Positions 45,920 through 55,086 of a stretch of DNA of 64,000 nt are shown in pieces. The translations under genes were made by a program, and so were the position numbers. Each line of letters opens with the position of its first letter. Position 1 is the stretch's first letter. Source of the DNA: Clostridium cibarium (lineage in GTDB: Bacteria; Bacillota; Clostridia; Clostridiales; Clostridiaceae). The stretch lies in contig NZ_JACSRA010000003.1 in NCBI RefSeq assembly GCF_014836335.1, positions 124,354-188,353 of the forward strand, read 5' to 3'. The notes under the pieces were generated by a model. It worked only from the letters and a program-made list of their open reading frames with translations. It searched no databases and was not told the DNA's origin.

Positions 45920-47438
45920 TAGAAATAAAAAGAGACCACTTATTGAAAGAATTTTGAAGAGGATATATAGGAGCAGAATTTTTAATCCTACAAGAAAATA
46001 TTTTGATATACTAAGAGAAAAGATAGAGAAAAGCATACGATTTGAGGTTATGGTAGTTGTTGCAATATGTTTTGTCTTGTCATTCATTTTTTATGGATTT
46101 CTAAATAGTGCTATGAAAAGTGAAAATAAACAAGCATCAATAAGTTATGATTCTCAAAGTGTAGAAAACTCTGCCAAAAGTTATGTAGATAGATTGCAAA
46201 AATCTGATGGGAGTGTAACTTTAAAGAATGAAGAGTTTTTTAAACAATTTTTTGCTACGATCGGGTCAAATGCTGGAACTAAGGCATATATAACCGACCT
46301 AGATGGAAATGTAATAAAAAAATCATCTAATGTTGTAGAGGATAAAATAGATTTGTTTTCACTTATGTCTGGGGTGAGTACTGTAAATTATGATAATAAT
46401 TCTGGAAAACAGCTTAAGTTTGTGTATCCTGTAAGAATAGGTGAGGATAGATGCTATTTTGTATATGAAGATTCGCCAAAATCATATATTAAGTACAAGT
46501 ATTACGAATCTAGTAATTCATTTTTAGCATTAATACTTTCTTGCATAGTTTTTATAGTAGCATTTATTATAATAACAAATAAGAAAATGAAATATTTAGA
46601 TGAAATAAGCCTTGGATTGAAACAAATTGCAGGAGGGAATTTAGATTATAAAATTCAGGAAAAGGGCAGTGATGAAATAAGAAATTTTGCAGCTAATATA
46701 AATTATATGTCTAAAGAGATTAATAAAAAGATAGCAGCAGAAAGAAGAGCAGAAAAAACCAAAACTGATCTTATAACAAATGTATCACATGATTTAAGAA
46801 CGCCTCTTACATCTATTATGGGATACATAGGTTTAGTCAAAGATGGTAGGTATGATAATGAAAAAACTAAAGATGAGTATCTAGATATAGCATTTAGCAA
46901 AGCAGAAAAATTAAAAGTTTTGATTGAGGATTTATTTGAATATACAAAGCTTAATAATGATGGAATAAAGATAAACAAAAGTCAGGTGAATGTAACAGAA
47001 TTTTTATTTCAGTTAATAGATGAGTTAACGCCACTATTTGAAGAAAATAAGTTATCTATAATAAAGAGTAACGTTGAAGAAAAGGTATTAGTAGATTTAG
47101 ATACGGATAAGATGCTTAGGGTATTTGAAAATTTGCTTACTAATGCTATTAAGTATTCATATAAGCCAGGAAATATAATTGTTGGAGTATCAAAAAAAGA
47201 TGGATATGCCACTATTTCAATAAGAAATAAGGGGGAAAATATACCTCCAGAGAAAGTTTCAAAGCTTTTTGAAAGATTTTATAGGTTAGATGAGTCTAGA
47301 AATGGGAAGAGTGGAGGATCGGGACTTGGGCTCGCTATATCAAAAAATATAGTAGAATTGCATGGTGGTCAAATTTGGGCTGAGTGTTATGGAGAAGACA
47401 TAAGCTTTTATGTAAAATTGGAAAGCATAAAATATTAG
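45909..47438 (+). CDS. Sensor histidine kinase (VanS-like)
   Basis: A kinase of about 509 residues. TM1 is near residue 45-65, an extracytoplasmic domain of ~120 residues follows, TM2 is ~200-222, then HAMP and HisKA with LITNVSHDLRTPLTSIMGYI (His ~297). The ATPase domain has N-box ENLLTNAIKYS and G-box GGSGLGLAISKNIV. Start uncertain: TTG 45909 or TTG 45897, both inside the response regulator gene; ggttgg favours 45909. Stimulus unknown; neighbours suggest the cell envelope. Confidence 0.85.
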   Translation: MINDRNKKRPLIERILKRIYRSRIFNPTRKYFDILREKIEKSIRFEVMVVVAICFVLSFIFYGFLNSAMKSENKQASISYDSQSVENSAKSYVDRLQKSDGSVTLKNEEFFKQFFATIGSNAGTKAYITDLDGNVIKKSSNVVEDKIDLFSLMSGVSTVNYDNNSGKQLKFVYPVRIGEDRCYFVYEDSPKSYIKYKYYESSNSFLALILSCIVFIVAFIIITNKKMKYLDEISLGLKQIAGGNLDYKIQEKGSDEIRNFAANINYMSKEINKKIAAERRAEKTKTDLITNVSHDLRTPLTSIMGYIGLVKDGRYDNEKTKDEYLDIAFSKAEKLKVLIEDLFEYTKLNNDGIKINKSQVNVTEFLFQLIDELTPLFEENKLSIIKSNVEEKVLVDLDTDKMLRVFENLLTNAIKYSYKPGNIIVGVSKKDGYATISIRNKGENIPPEKVSKLFERFYRLDESRNGKSGGSGLGLAISKNIVELHGGQIWAECYGEDISFYVKLESIKY

Positions 47439-47512
47439 AAATGTGAGTAACTTTTTTGAAAGAAATAAATATTCTATTATAGAGAGAATAATTTATTACT
47501 TTTGGAGGAAAA

Positions 47513-48454
47513 ATGCAAAATAGAAATCCCAATAGCTTATTTGGCATAGATATCAATGAATATTCACAAAATGTAAACTTTACGACTTTAGCTACAAGGA
47601 TAGATTTTTTATACTTAAGATCTTCAGGGTCAGGAACCGGACGGTTTAGAGTAGATAAAAAGTTTTTAGAGTTTGCGCGTCAAGCAAGAAATTTTGGCAT
47701 ACCAGTTGGAGCGTATCATTTTGGTATACCATCATATGATTTGAATACAGCAGATTTACAGTGTGATGATTTTATTGATATATTACAACGTGGTTTTGGA
47801 ACTAGAGATTATGGAGATCTTTTCCCTGTACTTGATATTGAAACACCTGTTGATAAAACTATTTCTACAGCAGCTTTGGTAAATTGGATAGATAGGTTTA
47901 GAAAAAGGTTTGAAAGAAAGACAAGAAGAAGATTAATGCTTTATACAGGAGCTTTTTTTATAGAGATATACGATAATTTTCAGGTTCCGGGAAGAGGATT
48001 TCCGTTAAGAAATATGCCTCTTTGGATTGCTATGTATACTAAAATTCCAGGAAATCCACCTTATCCAAAAGATCAGGGAGGATGGACTAGATGGAGAATA
48101 TGGCAGTATAGTGAAGATGCAAATGTTAGAGGTGTTGGAAACCCGGTAGATGCAAACTGGGGACCAAATAATATTGATTTATTAACACAACCAAGTAATG
48201 TAACAGGGCTAACAGCAAGGAGAGATGGAGGGAACATTGTAGTTAATTGGAATAGGGTTCCGGATGTGGATTTATTAGGCTACAACTTATTTGTTAATAA
48301 TTATTGGGTAGGAACTGTTGATGAAGGAGACACACAATTTGTTATTAAGAAAGGTACTCTTAATGTACCAAGTGGATCTAACATCACAATAACTATTGAA
48401 GCTTTTGATTATGATGGTGAAACATCTAAGAGGAGAGCAAGAGTAGTATTGTAA
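47513..48454 (+). CDS. GH25 family lysozyme-like protein with Fn3-like tail
   Basis: A 313-residue protein with a glycoside hydrolase 25 domain (~1-215): FGIDINEYSQNVNF, IPVGAYHFGIPS and FPVLDIETPVDK (the catalytic Asp/Glu pair lies in this block), then RWRIWQYSEDANV. Residues ~225-313 look like a fibronectin III-type beta domain (VNWNRVPDVDLLGYNLFVNN). No signal peptide was seen, so it may leave by lysis or a non-classical route. Muramidase activity is family knowledge. Ribosome site ttggagga. Confidence 0.85.
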   Translation: MQNRNPNSLFGIDINEYSQNVNFTTLATRIDFLYLRSSGSGTGRFRVDKKFLEFARQARNFGIPVGAYHFGIPSYDLNTADLQCDDFIDILQRGFGTRDYGDLFPVLDIETPVDKTISTAALVNWIDRFRKRFERKTRRRLMLYTGAFFIEIYDNFQVPGRGFPLRNMPLWIAMYTKIPGNPPYPKDQGGWTRWRIWQYSEDANVRGVGNPVDANWGPNNIDLLTQPSNVTGLTARRDGGNIVVNWNRVPDVDLLGYNLFVNNYWVGTVDEGDTQFVIKKGTLNVPSGSNITITIEAFDYDGETSKRRARVVL

Positions 48455-48496
48455 AGAAGCTTATGAGAGGAGTTTTCATAGGCTTCTTTCATTTTT
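48454..48496 (+). terminator. Terminator of the lysozyme gene
   Basis: A 13-bp stem (aagaagcttatga with ttcataggcttctt, one G-U), followed by T-rich tttcattttt. Confidence 0.75.
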
Positions 48497-48675
48497 AAAA
48501 TTAACTATTTAAGATAATAATAATTTTAATATATGCATTTATGAAATAAAGAATTTGATATAAAAGTTTTCCTTATTTTACATAATGATATCTTATAATT
48601 TCTTTCGGTATAATATATAATTAAAAGGTAATAATATATATTTTTATATAAACAATCATAGAAGGGGATGAAGTT

Positions 48676-49956
48676 TTGGGAAGTCAAGTAAAGAATATAT
48701 CTATGTCGAAAAGTAGAAATTTTCAAATTATCATATTAGGAATTATAGTTATTATTTTTTCGGGTTTTTTAGCATATTCCATGTCTAATCAAGGTCTTAT
48801 AAAAGACTGGGAGAATAAAGTTTACCCAGGCGTTGATGTCAAAGATGTAGAATTAGGAGGTAAAAGTAAAGAAGAGGCAAGTCAAATATTAAATGATAAT
48901 TTTAAAACTAAGTTAGGAGAAAAAAAACTTAATATAAATGTTGGAAAAAAGACTTTTAGTTATACCTATAAGGATTTGACAGCAAATTATAATATAGATA
49001 AGGCTGTAGAGGAAGCACTTAGCTATGGGAAAGATAAATGGTTTTTTCAAAAAGGTTCTATAATTAGAAATAATAAAAATTATGAAATTGACTTAGATCT
49101 TACTTATGATGAAAATAAAACGCAGCAAATAATTGAAGAAGTTAAGAAGAAAGTTAATGTATCGCCTAAAAATGCAAGAATTTCTGTTAATGGTGATAAG
49201 ATAGAAGTAGTTCCTGATAGTAATGGGTATGAATTAAATACTGATGGAATTGAGGAAAAATTCAAGAATGCTATAAATAATGACATACATGGTGAAACTA
49301 ATATTTCATTAGACATGAAAGAGAAAAAAGCAGATATTACGAAGGAACAATTATCAAAGATATCTGGAAAAATGTCCACATTTTCAACAAATTATGCTGT
49401 TGGAGATAGAGGGAGTAATTTAGAAATTGCAGCATCATTAGTAAATGGTACTATTTTAATGCCAGGACAAACCTTCAGTTATTCAGATATATCCCAAAAA
49501 GGTCGTGGAAAATATTCTTTTGCTGGTGGGTATGTAAATGGTAAAGTTGAACAAGTTGAGGCAGGTGGAATATGCCAAGTATGTACTACTTTATACAGGG
49601 CAATAATGAGATCAAATATTAGGTCTGTTGAACGTCATAATCATATGATGCTAGTTGGTTATTCAGAACCTGGATTGGATGCAACTGTTTCTTGGGGGTC
49701 TTTAGACTATAAGTTTAAAAATACTTATGATTTTCCAATATATATTGAAGGCATAGGTGGGGGCGGAACAATTACATTTAATATCTATGGAAATCCAAAT
49801 GCTTTGGGTGGAAAGACTTATGAATTAAAAAGTGAGAATTTAGGAACTGATGCAGAAGGGAATATTAGAGCAAAATCTTATCAAGTAACTTATCAAAATG
49901 GAAAAGAAATAAATAGAGAACTTATATCCACTGATAGTTATAAGCAACATTCGTAG
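48676..49956 (+). CDS. VanW family protein with N-terminal membrane anchor
   Basis: A 426-residue protein. One membrane segment lies at ~14-35, followed by an extracytoplasmic part. Repeats similar to YoaR/peptidoglycan-associated modules fall at ~50-225 (YPGVDVKDVELGGKSKEEAS and a second block VSPKNARISVNGDKIEVVPD). The VanW core (~245-385) contains GQTFSYSDISQKGRGKYSFA, GGICQVCTTLYRAIMRS and RHNHMMLVGYSEPGLDATV. VanW function is unknown. Start TTG 48676, after aagggga. Not part of a van resistance operon. Confidence 0.85.
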   Translation: MGSQVKNISMSKSRNFQIIILGIIVIIFSGFLAYSMSNQGLIKDWENKVYPGVDVKDVELGGKSKEEASQILNDNFKTKLGEKKLNINVGKKTFSYTYKDLTANYNIDKAVEEALSYGKDKWFFQKGSIIRNNKNYEIDLDLTYDENKTQQIIEEVKKKVNVSPKNARISVNGDKIEVVPDSNGYELNTDGIEEKFKNAINNDIHGETNISLDMKEKKADITKEQLSKISGKMSTFSTNYAVGDRGSNLEIAASLVNGTILMPGQTFSYSDISQKGRGKYSFAGGYVNGKVEQVEAGGICQVCTTLYRAIMRSNIRSVERHNHMMLVGYSEPGLDATVSWGSLDYKFKNTYDFPIYIEGIGGGGTITFNIYGNPNALGGKTYELKSENLGTDAEGNIRAKSYQVTYQNGKEINRELISTDSYKQHS

Positions 49957-49982
49957 TATTAAGAAGTATAAGAGGATAATTT

Positions 49983-50819
49983 ATGAATATAAAGATGATA
50001 TGTATAGATTTAGATGGAACCTTATTTACAAACAAAAAGAAAGTGATAACTACAAATTGTAGACAAGCCATTAAAGAAGCCCATGAAAAAGGAATAGAAA
50101 TAGTAATAACAACTGGAAGGATATACAATAATGCAGTACAAATATCAAAAAGCATAGGTGTAAATTGTCCAGTAATTGCAGCTAATGGAGCAGTAATAAT
50201 GGATAGAGGGTTTAAGCGAGAGATATTTTGTAATAAACTTGATTATAAAAAATGTATTGATATTATGAGAATGGCAAAAAAGCATAAAGTTACGGTGCAT
50301 TTTTATACAAAGGATACCATTATTACAAATGGCTTGCTTGGATATATCATAGGAAGTATATACGTAAACTTTAATAAAGATAAAGAATATGGCATAAATC
50401 TTGATAAATGTATAAGTTATAAAAAATCAATTGAAAAGTTTAGAAAGTATAGTGAAGAAATAGTTAAATGCGTCATCTACTCTAAAGATAGAAGAAGAAT
50501 AATATCATTTAAAAAAGAGATTGAAGAAAAAAGTGATCTAGCTATTTTTGGTTCAGGAGAATATTCTATTGAATTAAGCTCTAATGGAATTTCAAAGGGA
50601 AAGGCAGTAGAAATATTAGCTGAAGACTTAAAGATAAAAAGAGAAGAGATAATGTGTATTGGTGACAATGAAAATGATATTTCTATGATTAAATATGCAG
50701 GAATAGGTGTTGCTATGGGAAATGCAGTTTCTAAATTAAAAGATGTTGCAGATTATATAACAGATACAAATTATAATGATGGAGTTGCAAAAGCAATAAA
50801 AAAGTTTGTTTTAGATTAA
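49983..50819 (+). CDS. Cof-type HAD-superfamily phosphatase
   Basis: A 278-residue HAD hydrolase. Motif I DLDGTLFTNKKK (residues ~8-19), motif II TTGRIY, motif III Lys near SKGKAVEILAEDL and motif IV GDNENDISMIKYAGIGVAMG (~222-241). The cap is the Cof (IIB) type. Substrates of this group are sugar phosphates, phosphorylated cofactors or nucleotides; none can be chosen here. It begins 27 bases after the VanW gene. Confidence 0.88.
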   Translation: MNIKMICIDLDGTLFTNKKKVITTNCRQAIKEAHEKGIEIVITTGRIYNNAVQISKSIGVNCPVIAANGAVIMDRGFKREIFCNKLDYKKCIDIMRMAKKHKVTVHFYTKDTIITNGLLGYIIGSIYVNFNKDKEYGINLDKCISYKKSIEKFRKYSEEIVKCVIYSKDRRRIISFKKEIEEKSDLAIFGSGEYSIELSSNGISKGKAVEILAEDLKIKREEIMCIGDNENDISMIKYAGIGVAMGNAVSKLKDVADYITDTNYNDGVAKAIKKFVLD

Positions 50820-50885
50820 GAAGTGATATATGTAAATAAACAAAGGATATAGTGCGTTATTATATTAAGTTGCTTGTAAAAGGTT

Positions 50886-50915
50886 TTGACTAATTACATA
50901 TTTATGTAGTATCAT
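50886..50915 (+). promoter_or_regulatory. Candidate promoter of trmL
   Basis: TTGACT (50886-50891), 18-base spacer, TATCAT (50910-50915). Confidence 0.45.
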
Positions 50916-50956
50916 TTGAGTAATATTAAATAGACGGTTGTATGGAGGATAGAGCA

Positions 50957-51418
50957 TTGAATTTAAATATAGTTTTATATCAACCTGAAATACCACAGAA
51001 CACAGGTAATATTGCAAGGACATGTGTATTAACAGATTCAAAATTACATTTAATTAAGCCATTAGGCTTTGAACTAGATGAAAAACATTTAAGAAGAGCG
51101 GGTTTAGATTACTGGAAAGATTTAAAGTTAGAAGTTCATGAAAGTTATGAAGACTTTATGGATAAATACGGAGATAATAGAATATTTTTAGCTTCAACTC
51201 ATGGGGGAGAACATTACGATGAAGTCTCATTTAAGGAAGGAGACTTTATAATGTTTGGAAGGGAATCAGCAGGGGTTCCTGAAGAGGTCCATAATGCACT
51301 TGAAAATATTAGAGTACCAATGATTAAGAGTAGTACTAGAAGCTTAAACTTATCAAACACAGTTGCTATAATTGCGTATGAAGCGTTAAGACAATTTGGA
51401 TTTCCAAACATGAAGTAA
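50957..51418 (+). CDS. trmL: tRNA (cytidine/uridine-34-2'-O)-methyltransferase TrmL
   Basis: A 153-residue SPOUT methyltransferase that modifies the wobble ribose of tRNA-Leu. N-terminal LNIVLYQPEIPQNTGNIART, then LGFELDEKHLRRAGLDYW and the knot region FGRESAGVPEEVHNAL and RSLNLSNTVAIIAYEALRQF. I choose TTG 50957: ggagg (50944-50948) is eight bases before it, whereas ATG 50942 overlaps that site. Normal length for the family. Confidence 0.92.
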   Translation: MNLNIVLYQPEIPQNTGNIARTCVLTDSKLHLIKPLGFELDEKHLRRAGLDYWKDLKLEVHESYEDFMDKYGDNRIFLASTHGGEHYDEVSFKEGDFIMFGRESAGVPEEVHNALENIRVPMIKSSTRSLNLSNTVAIIAYEALRQFGFPNMK

Positions 51419-51438
51419 GTTGGAGGGGAATGAGGAAA

Positions 51439-52287
51439 ATGGATAAAATTAAAATAATCACAGATAGTTCAGCAGATTTACCCAAAGAAGTTTTCGATAA
51501 ATTAGATATAGATGTATTACCACTACTTATTAATTTTGGAGAAGATAGCTATAAGGATGGAATAGAAATAAATACTAATGAATTATTCGCTAGAATAGAT
51601 AGAGGAGATGTTTTTCCAAATACTTCACAAGTAACACCAAATAGGTTTGAAGAAACTTATAGAAAATATTTAGATGAAGGATATAAGATAATTTCTATCC
51701 ATCTTTCATCTGGAATGAGCGGAACATATCAATCAGCATGTTTAGCTAAAAATATGGTTGAAAGTGAAGATGTACATGTTATTGATTCAAAATCAGTTAC
51801 TGCAGGGGTAGCTCTATTAGCTTATAGAGCAGCTATACTAAGAGATTTAGGTAAAACCGTGGATGAAATAGTTGCAGATTTAGAGGAGAAAAAAGAATAT
51901 CTTTGCTCTTCTGTATGTTTTGAATCTCTAGATAACTTAGTCAAAGGTGGAAGAATATCAAAGACAGTAAGTGTTGTAACTGGAGTTCTCGGAATTAAAT
52001 TAATATTAGAAGTAAAAGATGGATTAATGACAGTAAAAGATAAGGTTAGAGGAAGTAAAAAGGCTGTTAAAAGAATACTTCAAGATTTAAATGAATATGA
52101 ATGTTTGGAAGGAATGCCAGTAGTGCTTTTAAATTTAAATAATGAAGATGTTCATAGTCCTATAGAGGAATATTTTAATGAACAAGGAATTGATTTTATA
52201 AATGCAAAAGTAGGTTGTACAGTTGGAATTCATTCAGGAAACAATGTAACAGGAATATTCTTCTTTTCGAAGAAAAAAACTAATTGA
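51439..52287 (+). CDS. DegV family fatty-acid-binding protein
   Basis: A 282-residue DegV protein. It starts DKIKIITDSSADLPKEVFDK, and has SQVTPNRFEETYRKYL and HLSSGMSGTYQSACLA (~82-97, lipid head-group Ser). DegV/FakB-type proteins bind fatty acids for phosphorylation by FakA; this gene has no fakA neighbour here. ATG 51439 is preferred to ATG 51430, which is too close to the ribosome site ggagggg. A terminator follows. Confidence 0.88.
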   Translation: MDKIKIITDSSADLPKEVFDKLDIDVLPLLINFGEDSYKDGIEINTNELFARIDRGDVFPNTSQVTPNRFEETYRKYLDEGYKIISIHLSSGMSGTYQSACLAKNMVESEDVHVIDSKSVTAGVALLAYRAAILRDLGKTVDEIVADLEEKKEYLCSSVCFESLDNLVKGGRISKTVSVVTGVLGIKLILEVKDGLMTVKDKVRGSKKAVKRILQDLNEYECLEGMPVVLLNLNNEDVHSPIEEYFNEQGIDFINAKVGCTVGIHSGNNVTGIFFFSKKKTN

Positions 52288-52328
52288 TAAATAAGTAGAG
52301 GAGCTAAAGTGAAGCTCCTCTATTTATT
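52288..52328 (+). terminator. Terminator of the degV gene
   Basis: Stem tagaggagct with agctcctcta, extended by aataa/ttatt after a bulge, 7-base loop, then T-rich. Confidence 0.75.
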
Positions 52329-52397
52329 TAGAATGTGAAAATGTATACATGGGAGAAATAAGCAGAATGATTATATTGTGAAGTTGGGGTGGAGTAT

Positions 52398-53777
52398 GTG
52401 AAAATAGATTATTCTTATAATTTGGCACAAGAACAAAAATTAGCATTGACTCAAGAAATGCAATTATCTATTAAGATACTGCAAATGTCAGCTAATGAAC
52501 TTAGAGAATACATAAATGAGGAGTATGAAGAAAATCCTGTATTAGATATAAAGGATGATTTTATTTCTAGTGAAAATAAGAAAAGTACTGATTTAGATAA
52601 GTATGACTATAAAGAAATGATAAAGTATTTGGAATTTGATAATTATGGAGCTCAAAGTTATGGAAATTATGAAGAAGAAGTATCACCTTTTAATTTTATC
52701 TCACAAAAAAAATCTCTTAAAGAATATTTGCATGAGCAGGTAATGGAAATAGAGGGAAATGAATTCAAAAAAGAAATTGCTGATTATATAATTGAGAGTT
52801 TGGATAATAGAGGCTATTTGGAAATTGGAATTAATGAAATATCAGAAGAACTTAATTTAGATAGTAAACTAGTGGAGGAAGCTTTAAAAATTGTTCAAAG
52901 TTTAGAACCATATGGTATAGGTGCAAGAAACTTAAAAGAGTGCTTGAATAATCAATTAAAATATCTAGGATACAATGATGAAAAGCTGTACGTAATGGTA
53001 GATAAATTTTTAGAAGAGTTAGCAGATAATAAATTTAAAAATATAGCGTTAGCTTTAGATATATCTCCTAGAGAAGCTCAAAGATATGGAGACATAATAA
53101 AAAAGTTGGAACCCAAGCCATCAAGGGGCTTTTATACTGGAGAGGAAGTTAAGTATGTATTACCAGACGCTGAAATAAGAAAGATACAAGATGAATTTTT
53201 AGTAATAATGAATGATAAATTAGTTCCCAGTTTATCTATAAGTAATACTTATAAAGAAATAGTTAATAGTGATAAAGAGAGTGATGCTACTGCATATGTA
53301 AAAGAAAGATTGGACAAGGCGTTATTTATAATTAAAAGTATAGAGCAGAGAAGAAGTACATTATATAAAGTATTAAAAAAAATAGTTGAAAATCAAGAAG
53401 ATTATTTCAAATACGGAATTAACTACATAAAACCAATGACGTTAAAGTATATTTCAGAAGAAATTGGGATGCATGAGTCTACTATAAGTAGAGCTATAAA
53501 AGATAAATATATCTTAACTGCTTTTGGTACAGTAAAAATTAGAAGTTTATTTACTACAGGAATGACTTCGACCAAAGGCGAGGATGATGTTGCGGTTTTT
53601 AGAATAAAAAATAGCATAAAGGAACTTATTAATGGGGAAGATAAGACAAAACCTTTTTCAGATCAATATATCTGTGATTATCTAAATGATAAAAATATAA
53701 ATATATCAAGAAGAACTGTAGCAAAATACAGAGAAGAATTACAAATCAAATCATCAAGCAAAAGAAAAAGAATATAG
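52398..53777 (+). CDS. rpoN: RNA polymerase sigma-54 factor
   Basis: A 459-residue sigma-54. Region I (LAQEQKLALTQEMQLSIKIL, Gln-rich, ~8-27) interacts with activators. The core-binding part is ~85-250. The HTH lies around EIGMHESTISRAIKDKYI, and the RpoN box SRRTVAKYREELQI is at the C-terminus. It drives -24/-12 promoters. I use GTG 52398 because it gives the standard MKIDYSYNL N-terminus; GTG 52389 is in frame. The nif genes here show no obvious -24/-12 site. Confidence 0.93.
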   Translation: MKIDYSYNLAQEQKLALTQEMQLSIKILQMSANELREYINEEYEENPVLDIKDDFISSENKKSTDLDKYDYKEMIKYLEFDNYGAQSYGNYEEEVSPFNFISQKKSLKEYLHEQVMEIEGNEFKKEIADYIIESLDNRGYLEIGINEISEELNLDSKLVEEALKIVQSLEPYGIGARNLKECLNNQLKYLGYNDEKLYVMVDKFLEELADNKFKNIALALDISPREAQRYGDIIKKLEPKPSRGFYTGEEVKYVLPDAEIRKIQDEFLVIMNDKLVPSLSISNTYKEIVNSDKESDATAYVKERLDKALFIIKSIEQRRSTLYKVLKKIVENQEDYFKYGINYIKPMTLKYISEEIGMHESTISRAIKDKYILTAFGTVKIRSLFTTGMTSTKGEDDVAVFRIKNSIKELINGEDKTKPFSDQYICDYLNDKNINISRRTVAKYREELQIKSSSKRKRI

Positions 53778-53781
53778 GAAT

Positions 53782-53830
53782 AATCTTCAGTAGACTCACA
53801 TAAAGAGGTTAGTTTACTGAGATTTTCTTT
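53782..53830 (+). terminator. Probable terminator of rpoN
   Basis: Stem aatct-t-cagta-g-act with agt-ttactg-agatt, bulged, followed by tttcttt. Confidence 0.5.
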
Positions 53831-53926
53831 GTATTCCAATAATAAAAATAGCATGAATCTTTATACACAATAAGAAGAATTTTTAAAAAATTCATATAAA
53901 CTCTTTTAAAATCTATAATATTGCAT

Positions 53927-53932
53927 TATAAT
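53927..53932 (+). promoter_or_regulatory. -10 element of the cggR-gap operon
   Basis: Perfect TATAAT at 53927-53932; the -35 is weak. A start near 53939 puts the CggR-like repeat just downstream. Confidence 0.45.
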
Positions 53933-53940
53933 GATACATG

Positions 53941-53967
53941 TGGGACGAAAAAAAAGAGAGTGGGACG
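53941..53967 (+). promoter_or_regulatory. Putative CggR operator
   Basis: Direct repeat of tgggacg at 53941-53947 and 53961-53967, exactly 20 bases apart. The B. subtilis CggR site is CGGGAC-N6-TGTC-N4 repeated, which also has a 20-base period. The TGTC halves are not kept. Location between -10 and start codon fits autoregulation by roadblock. Confidence 0.6.
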
Positions 53968-53992
53968 TTATAAGCCCAAAGGAGTGTTTACA

Positions 53993-55039
53993 TTGAAGGA
54001 AATATTACGACTTCAAAAGAAGATAGTTCCTGAGCTTGTAGAAGTGTTAGAAAAAAGGTACAATATACTAAGAACTATTTACTATAATCAACCAATTGGC
54101 AGACGAATACTGGCAAATGAACTAAATCTTGGTGAGAGAATAGTCAGAACAGAAATTAGCCTTTTAAAAGCGCAAGGACTTATTGATATAAATACTCCAG
54201 GTATGACTGTGACAGATAGTGGTGAAGAGATAGTTAATGAGCTTAAGGACTTTATACATGAGATAAAAGGATTATCAGAAATTGAAAGCCAAATTAAATC
54301 TTTATTACATTTAAGAAAAGTCATCATTGTTCCAGGAGATGTTGATGAGAATCCAATAATTTTAAAAGAACTAGGTAAAGCTTGTTCGAATTATGTTAAA
54401 GATATTATTAAGGATAATAGTATAATTGCTTTAACTGGAGGAAGTACGTTGAAAGAAGTTGTTGAAGCCTTTCCAAGGTTAAATAACTTTTCAAATATAT
54501 TAGTAGTTCCAGCAAGAGGCGGCATGGGAAGAAAGGTAGAAACACAAGCTAATACCTTAGCAGCATCTTTTGCCGAAAAGATAAATGGAAGCTACAAAAT
54601 GCTCCACATTCCTGAAAATCTTTCTTTAGATATTTTAGATTCTTTATTAAAGGAGAAGGAGATTAAGGAAGTAATTGATTGTATTCATAAAGCAGACATA
54701 TTAATTTATGGTATAGGTAATGCTAGAGATATGGCAATTAAAAGAGGAGCAGCAGAGGAAGAGATTAATAGACTTATAGACTTAGGTGCTATAGGCGAGG
54801 CTTTTGGTTGTTATTTCAATAAAGACTCAAAGGTTGTATCTCAAACTACCCCAATTGGAATTAATATAAAAGAGGCAAGAAAAATTAACACACATATTGC
54901 TGTTGCGGGTGGGAAAAATAAAGTCGAGTCAATAATTTCGACTCAACGTAATAATACTAATGGTATTCTTGTTACTGATGAAGCTGCTGGTAGAGAAATC
55001 TTAGAGATTTTAAAGAAGACCATGAATAATTTAATTTAG
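53993..55039 (+). CDS. cggR: Central glycolytic genes regulator CggR (SorC/DeoR type)
   Basis: A 348-residue repressor with an N-terminal winged helix (~10-75: NQPIGRRILANELNLGERIV) and a C-terminal SorC sugar-binding domain (~90-345; VPARGGMGRKVETQANTLAA, IYGIGNARDMAIKRGAAEEE). In Bacillus it binds fructose-1,6-bisphosphate and represses gap operon expression. Start TTG 53993, with aaaggagtg before it; an upstream in-frame TTG at 53921 would precede the promoter -10. First gene of the glycolytic cluster, 47 bases before gap. Confidence 0.92.
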   Translation: MKEILRLQKKIVPELVEVLEKRYNILRTIYYNQPIGRRILANELNLGERIVRTEISLLKAQGLIDINTPGMTVTDSGEEIVNELKDFIHEIKGLSEIESQIKSLLHLRKVIIVPGDVDENPIILKELGKACSNYVKDIIKDNSIIALTGGSTLKEVVEAFPRLNNFSNILVVPARGGMGRKVETQANTLAASFAEKINGSYKMLHIPENLSLDILDSLLKEKEIKEVIDCIHKADILIYGIGNARDMAIKRGAAEEEINRLIDLGAIGEAFGCYFNKDSKVVSQTTPIGINIKEARKINTHIAVAGGKNKVESIISTQRNNTNGILVTDEAAGREILEILKKTMNNLI

Positions 55040-55086
55040 TTTATAAAAAATAATTTTTATAAATACATTTTTAGGAGGTAATTTTA

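Noticed and set aside
44147..49956. Vancomycin-resistance operon (ddl, VanRS-like, VanW)
   Set aside because: No vanH, vanX, vanA/B-type ligase or vanY is present, a strong terminator separates ddl from the two-component genes, and ddl is a standard D-Ala ligase.
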